A DNA stretch of 9,699 bases. Source: Candidatus Omnitrophota bacterium. GTDB taxonomy: Bacteria; Omnitrophota; Gorgyraeia; 2-01-FULL-45-10. Location: the NCBI GenBank assembly GCA_026387165.1, contig JAPLMG010000226.1, forward strand, positions 1-9,699. The letters are read 5' to 3'. This document shows, piece by piece, positions 6,508-9,699 of the stretch. Both the position numbers and the translations under genes were made by a program. The notes under the pieces are model-generated. The model had not been told where the DNA came from. It worked only from the letters and a program-made list of their open reading frames with translations, and made no database searches. Every line of letters starts with the position of its first letter. Position 1 is the first letter of the stretch.

Positions 6508-7364
6508 AATATGCCGAATTTCGATTTGTAGCCAAAATAAAGAAGCGTGACGGATACCGAGCCTGCGAACAATAACCACGCCCAGTCCCTTGGCCTTGTT
6601 TTAAAAGCATTTACTATAATAGGCTCACCCTCATAACCTCTTGAGAGCATTGCGCTATAGACAGTTTCATTTAATTGGTACGACCTGTACCAAAGTGAAG
6701 CTATATTCCAGGCCACTATATGTTGACCTTTTTTGTAATGAACTCTTCGTCCTACACGGCTCTTGATCGCCAGATACGTATTTTCGATCATCTCCGTAAA
6801 AAGATAGATATATCTATAGCAGATGCCCAATATCATTACGAAAACCTGCGGTATCCTGAATATGCGCAGAACCTTCAGCAGCTCAAAATGCTTTGTGGTG
6901 ATACTCAATAGAACCGCGAAAGAGACCGAGGCAATAACCCGCGTGACAAACAATAGCGCGCCAAATAATCCCTGGCTGGTGATGACAAGATTCAATCCGA
7001 GGGCCTTAAAACCGGCTATCGGGTCTCCCGGCGTAAAGATGCTGAATAATGCCGGTATCGCGATAAAAAAAGAAAAGAGCGGGATAAATATCCACGTCCT
7101 TTTTAAGAAGAAACCTATGCTGATCTTTGAGAAATAAGCAAGCGCCAAACATAAAACGTAAAGGCAAAGAGCGGCAATTATGCTGTGCGTGAAGAGCACC
7201 GTTAAAAGAAATATGACAAACGTAACGAGCTTCATTCTCGGATCTATCGATTGTAAAAAACCGTTTCGCGACGCGTATTCATCGGAAAAGACGGATTCTT
7301 TCAGGAAAGATAGAGCGCCCATAATAGAGCGCTCCATGAAATTATTATGCTTCGTTGCCGGCAT
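6504..7364 (-). CDS. cbiQ: CbiQ, transmembrane (EcfT) subunit of cobalt/nickel transporter
   Basis: This polytopic membrane protein of about 286 residues has hydrophobic segments in the first half (starting near MKLVTFVIFLLTVLF), more around the middle, and a final helix near the C-terminus. The EcfT coupling motifs are recognisable as SRVGRR and, further on, SRGYEGEP. These contact the ATPase. DPRMKL near the N-terminus is typical of the family. It bridges CbiM and CbiO in the membrane. The start is uncertain. The ATG at 7364 overlaps the last base of the cbiN stop and has GAGGG four bases upstream. A TTG at 7367 is adjacent. An ATG 15 codons further in (MGALSFLKE) has GGAG nine bases upstream and gives the more usual N-terminus. 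The 3' end overlaps cbiO by ATGA. Confidence 0.92.
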   Translation of the reverse strand: MPATKHNNFMERSIMGALSFLKESVFSDEYASRNGFLQSIDPRMKLVTFVIFLLTVLFTHSIIAALCLYVLCLALAYFSKISIGFFLKRTWIFIPLFSFFIAIPALFSIFTPGDPIAGFKALGLNLVITSQGLFGALLFVTRVIASVSFAVLLSITTKHFELLKVLRIFRIPQVFVMILGICYRYIYLFTEMIENTYLAIKSRVGRRVHYKKGQHIVAWNIASLWYRSYQLNETVYSAMLSRGYEGEPIIVNAFKTRPRDWAWLLFAGSVSVTLLYFGYKSKFGIL

Positions 7365-7762
7365 CAATCCCTCGACGCACTTCGTCCCTCGACTTCGCTC
7401 AGGACCAAGCCCTGAGCTTTTGTCGAAGGGTCGAAGGGCTTGGCCAATATTCTACCTATCAGCATTATAAGTGCCGCCGTTATCCCGATCCCAATGATCG
7501 CGGATATTATATAGGCAAAACTTAAGCGCAGCAAGCCTTTCTCCTCCCACCCTTTGAACGCGTAATCAGGAATGGGCGCGTTCCAAAGGCCGGCGAGCTT
7601 TTCGAGGCCTTGCGGGATATACCCCGCAAGCTTCTGCATCTCATCAGCTCCCCATTCACCCCATGCTGAGCCCGCCTTAAAATGCTCAGGCAGTATAAGC
7701 CCGATCGGAGAAAGTATTATCAGTATAGCGAGCCCTATCCAAAGCTTTGTCGTAACTTTCAT
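7364..7762 (-). CDS. CbiN/PDGLE-type small subunit of cobalt/nickel transporter, repeat-extended
   Basis: This 132-residue protein has two membrane helices, about residues 7-24 and 82-104. The extracytoplasmic loop between them starts GLILPEHFKAGSAWGEWG and contains NAPIPDYAF, the pattern of PDGLE/CbiN proteins. CbiN-type subunits assist metal loading of CbiM. The natural protein seems to end about residue 107 (GRILAK). The last 25 residues (KAQGLVLSEVEG and flanks) are the translation of a palindromic repeat at 7386-7430. The ATG at 7762-7760 is preceded by AAAGG seven bases upstream. A 61-base gap with a hairpin separates it from cbiM, and its stop overlaps the cbiQ start. The gene could equally be named nikN, because the metal is not determined by sequence. 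Confidence 0.85.
   Translation of the reverse strand: MKVTTKLWIGLAILIILSPIGLILPEHFKAGSAWGEWGADEMQKLAGYIPQGLEKLAGLWNAPIPDYAFKGWEEKGLLRLSFAYIISAIIGIGITAALIMLIGRILAKPFDPSTKAQGLVLSEVEGRSASRD
7386..7430. repeat. Palindromic repeat encoding the CbiN C-terminus
   Basis: The arms CCCTCGAC (7386-7393) and GTCGAAGGG (7422-7430) pair with one bulge, and an inner pair GCTCAGG (7397-7403) and CCTGAGC (7411-7417) forms a hairpin around six bases. This is a widely dispersed bacterial palindrome type (recalled, not searched) that is often translated as LVLSEVEG, exactly as seen here. Degenerate extra CCTCGAC/GTCGAAGGG pieces occur on both sides (7369-7375, 7430-7439). Confidence 0.85.
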
Positions 7763-7780
7763 AGTTATGCCTTTATATTT

Positions 7781-7804
7781 CCTCTCCCCCTTCAGGGGGA
7801 GAGG
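7781..7804. repeat. GC-rich hairpin between cbiM and cbiN
   Basis: The perfect ten-base arms CCTCTCCCCC (7781-7790) and GGGGGAGAGG (7795-7804) surround a four-base loop, TTCA on the plus strand. Downstream on the plus strand GGTGAGGGGGA continues a common CTCTCCCC/GGGGAGAGG-type intergenic repeat. No T-run follows on either strand, so it is not an intrinsic terminator. In the mRNA it lies between cbiM and the cbiN ribosome site and could stabilise or dampen expression. Confidence 0.75.
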
Positions 7805-7823
7805 ATTAAGGTGAGGGGGAATT

Positions 7824-8501
7824 TTATGAAACCTTATAGAGTAGTTCCGGCGCCTGTTTTTGTAAATATTTTATGACAAGCGCGGTAACTATGGCATCTA
7901 CCCATCCAAAGACCAAAAGGTGTTCGCCCAACATCGTCGGAAGCGCGACATTCAATCCATAAGGACAATATAACGCTTGCCCGTTGGCCGCATGATGTAG
8001 CAGCGGTTGTACGCCGAACTCTATTCCAGCTAAAGCCGCGGCTACATTTATACCTAGATAACCCGCGATGCCTGCCGCTACGACTCGCCTATTTGAATTA
8101 ACGGAGGAATCGTAACTGATTGCCTTGTAGATGTAATATCCAACGAACGGCAACACAAACGCCATGTTAAAACAATTTGCGCCGATAGCGGTGATGCCTC
8201 CGTCGCCGAATAATAGAGCCTGTATTACCAGGGCAACAGTAATTGCAATAGATGCGGCCCATGGGCCCAATAATATCGCGACCAGCACCCCGCCTACCGC
8301 ATGTCCGGTCGTCCCTCCCGGGATCGGGACGTTAAACATCATAATAACAAAGCTGAATGCCGCGCCTATGGCTAATAGCGGCACCTGCTTTGCGCTAAGC
8401 GTCTTTTTAACGATCTTTGAAGCTATTGCCCATATCGGAGCCATCACTACATAGAAAAATCCGCACGTAGTAGGTCCAAGATATCCATCGGGTATATGCA
8501 T
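7824..8501 (-). CDS. cbiM: CbiM, substrate-binding membrane subunit of cobalt/nickel transporter
   Basis: The 225-residue protein begins MHIPDGYL, the diagnostic CbiM/NikM N-terminus in which His2 takes part in metal coordination; the initiator position is therefore certain. Other family blocks are FNVPIPGGTTGHAVGG (about residues 56-71) and GDGGITAIGANCFNMA (about 98-113). About six or seven membrane helices are evident. It binds Co2+ or Ni2+ on the outer face and passes it inward with CbiQ and CbiO. AAAGGAG lies six bases before the ATG. The gene starts 22 bases after the porin remnant and heads the importer genes. I found no cobalamin riboswitch motif upstream, because the available gap is too short. 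Cobalt cannot be distinguished from nickel with confidence. Confidence 0.95.
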   Translation of the reverse strand: MHIPDGYLGPTTCGFFYVVMAPIWAIASKIVKKTLSAKQVPLLAIGAAFSFVIMMFNVPIPGGTTGHAVGGVLVAILLGPWAASIAITVALVIQALLFGDGGITAIGANCFNMAFVLPFVGYYIYKAISYDSSVNSNRRVVAAGIAGYLGINVAAALAGIEFGVQPLLHHAANGQALYCPYGLNVALPTMLGEHLLVFGWVDAIVTALVIKYLQKQAPELLYKVS

Positions 8502-8523
8502 AATTTCTCCTTTCTGTTATTAG

Positions 8524-9498
8524 TTAAAAATCCAACTGCGAACGAACACCATAAACAAATATTGTCTTATCCTCTCCGAGATAATCATGATTGACTCCGT
8601 GAGGATTCCATATTATCTGAATATCGGGAGTAATGGCGAGCCATTTAAGCAGGCGTATTTTATAATACGCTTCGAAATGACTTTCGGCGGCTCCGCCGTT
8701 ACCCGCGTCTTTATAGTGCTTGCTGGGGAATAGCTGTCCGATTCCGAACGCAAGAACATCATCGTCTCTTTTCCAGTATTTTCCAGTCATCTGCATACCG
8801 CCTGACCATGAACTTTCTACCGGCGCGGCGCTGGGATTGGTGCTTGCCAACACCAGGTCCGGCCTCTGACAACCGAACCTGCCAAATACTCCGAATACGT
8901 CGGTTATCATCTGGTCTATGCTGAAACCTATGCCGGTATTATATCGACCCCAGTCATCGCCTCCTGTCTCACCCGCCGCTACCAGCTTCTGATGAGGTAG
9001 ATCGTTAAGCCATCCGTAAAAACGGTAGTTGCCATCCCACTGCTCAGGGTCCCATCCGAATATCATGGAGGGTTTCAAGTTAAGCTGAACCGATGTAAAT
9101 GGCCTGGCGAACGTATTTTCATAATCGTTGTCCGCGTCAAAATATGACATTTCAATCGACATATACTTTGCAAAATCCGGAGCAAGAGTAAGCCTGCCGC
9201 CTAACGTATTGTCATTCGGCCACTCTATTGCCGGATTCTGTTTAAACATCCTGCCCAGGAATTGCGTGGTTTCATCGTGCGCGTATTCATTCTGATCGAG
9301 ATAATTCGCAGGATCGAGTTTCCCGGCTGTCAATACTACCTGTTTATTGAAAAGATAGTGCTCATACCACAATTCGGTAACAGGCACATTGGCGTCCGTA
9401 TCATTCTGGTCGCGGTTAACATTACTGAAAACAAAAAGCTCATCTTCCGCGCCTTGGCCCTGCCCGGGCTCAAGATGTATGAGTATTTGCAGAAGAGC
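8524..9498 (-). pseudogene. OprB-like carbohydrate-selective porin, 5'-truncated
   Basis: The open frame runs from codon 9498 (just after an in-frame TAG at 9501-9499) to the TAA at 8526-8524, 324 codons. It shows OprB-type features: IHLEPGQGQG and DELFVFSNVN at the start, ELWYEHYLF, KLDPANYLDQNEYAHDETTQ, alternating beta-strand residues throughout, and a C-terminal GVRSQLDF. The terminal Phe is the usual signal for outer-membrane assembly. Signal peptide and first strands are absent. There is no ATG, GTG or TTG in frame before the GTG at 9387-9385. That GTG lies inside conserved porin sequence and lacks a ribosome site. The gene therefore looks decapitated, with repeat-like DNA in place of the 5' end. 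Alternatives are an assembly join at a repeat or a sequencing indel. Position immediately before cbiM suggests the intact version served the metal importer as an outer-membrane channel. Confidence 0.7.
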
Positions 9499-9553
9499 CT
9501 ACCTAAATGTCAATGCCAAATGAAAATGTCCGGTTTTCTATTTAACTCGACAG

Positions 9554-9602
9554 GCCCGCCAGAGGCCTCGACGCTAAGGTCGGGGTAAACAGGCAGGCGG
9601 GC
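9554..9602. repeat. Palindromic repeat upstream of the porin remnant
   Basis: The arms GCCCGCC (9554-9560) and GGCGGGC (9596-9602) are inverted. Between them CCTCGAC (9566-9572) and GTCGGGG (9579-9585) form an inner hairpin with one wobble pair. The element lies between the terminator of the upstream gene and the broken 5' end of the porin. Confidence 0.65.
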
Positions 9603-9648
9603 ATATAAACAAAAAGGCCCCGATTGCTCAGGGCCTTTCTTTATATGC
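9601..9648 (-). terminator. Intrinsic terminator of the upstream gene
   Basis: On the minus strand a stem AAAGGCCC (9638-9631) and GGGCCTTT (9620-9613) with a ten-base loop is followed by TTTTTG. An outer arm GCATATAAA/TTTATATGC (9648-9640 and 9609-9601) extends the stem. The signal lies 15 bases after the stop at 9666-9664. The near symmetry means it could also stop plus-strand transcription. Confidence 0.85.
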
Positions 9649-9663
9649 GGGAAAGGGGAATTC

Positions 9664-9699
9664 TTAAGGCATGTTAACGCTGCTCTGCGCCGCCTTCTT
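9664..9699 (-). CDS. C-terminal end of an unidentified protein (partial)
   Basis: The last eleven codons before a TAA at 9666-9664 read KKAAQSSVNMP. The stop is followed by a strong intrinsic terminator, which supports this as a genuine gene end running off the right edge. Too little remains to identify it. Confidence 0.5.
   Translation of the reverse strand, partial: KKAAQSSVNMP

Noticed and set aside
6508..6579. 24-residue N-terminal extension of CbiO
   Set aside because: The ATG at 6507 overlaps the cbiQ stop as ATGA and starts the normal family N-terminus. The extension is just cbiQ read in another frame.
7781..7804. Intrinsic terminator between cbiM and cbiN
   Set aside because: The stem is perfect but no T-run follows on either strand.
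8502..8523. Cobalamin riboswitch ahead of cbiM
   Set aside because: Only 22 bases separate cbiM from the porin stop, and no B12-box-like sequence was seen there or in the region above the porin remnant.
9385..9387. GTG as the true start of the porin
   Set aside because: Porin-like residues continue upstream in frame, there is no ribosome site, and no signal peptide would be made.
9262..9588. 108-codon plus-strand frame at the right end
   Set aside because: It is antisense to the porin and its end is made of repeat sequence.

Overview
The window carries two gene clusters, all on the minus strand, separated by a gene-poor block around a tRNA. The outer-membrane porin and periplasm-facing proteins indicate a Gram-negative (diderm) bacterium. 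The low-redundancy operons and the several short palindromic repeat families resemble uncultured PVC-type lineages such as Omnitrophota. That assignment is inference, since no phylogenetic marker is present.

Cluster 1 (positions 1-4958, read right to left) is a MoxR/Bat operon: a MoxR-type AAA+ ATPase, a short soluble DUF58 protein, a BatD-like membrane protein, BatA and BatB. BatB runs off the left edge. Junctions are 1-4 bases apart or overlapping, so the genes are almost certainly co-transcribed. In this family the MoxR ATPase is thought to act on von Willebrand factor A (VWA) proteins with metal-ion-dependent adhesion sites (MIDAS). Three candidate VWA partners are present (DUF58, BatA, BatB). 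A 106-bp palindromic repeat sits inside the 5' end of the BatD-like frame.

The middle block (about 4959-5688) holds tRNA-Gly(TCC) with an encoded CCA. It is flanked by two diverged copies of the same three-arm palindromic element, one of which abuts the tRNA 3' end. A good sigma70-like promoter (TTGACC, 17 bp, TATTAT) lies just downstream of cbiO. It points into roughly 410 bases of structured, gene-less DNA ahead of the tRNA.

Cluster 2 (5689-9498) is an energy-coupling-factor cobalt/nickel importer: CbiM (substrate subunit), a CbiN/PDGLE-type small subunit, CbiQ (EcfT) and CbiO (ATPase). It is preceded by an OprB-type porin that has lost its 5' end. CbiO ends in a striking histidine-rich tail, and the CbiN C-terminus is encoded by a palindromic repeat. 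A clear intrinsic terminator at 9601-9648 separates the porin remnant from the last codons of another gene at the right edge.

The protein functions are known families. The less ordinary features are the repeat invasions of coding sequence, the paired elements around the tRNA, the possible structured transcript, and the truncated porin heading a metal-uptake operon.
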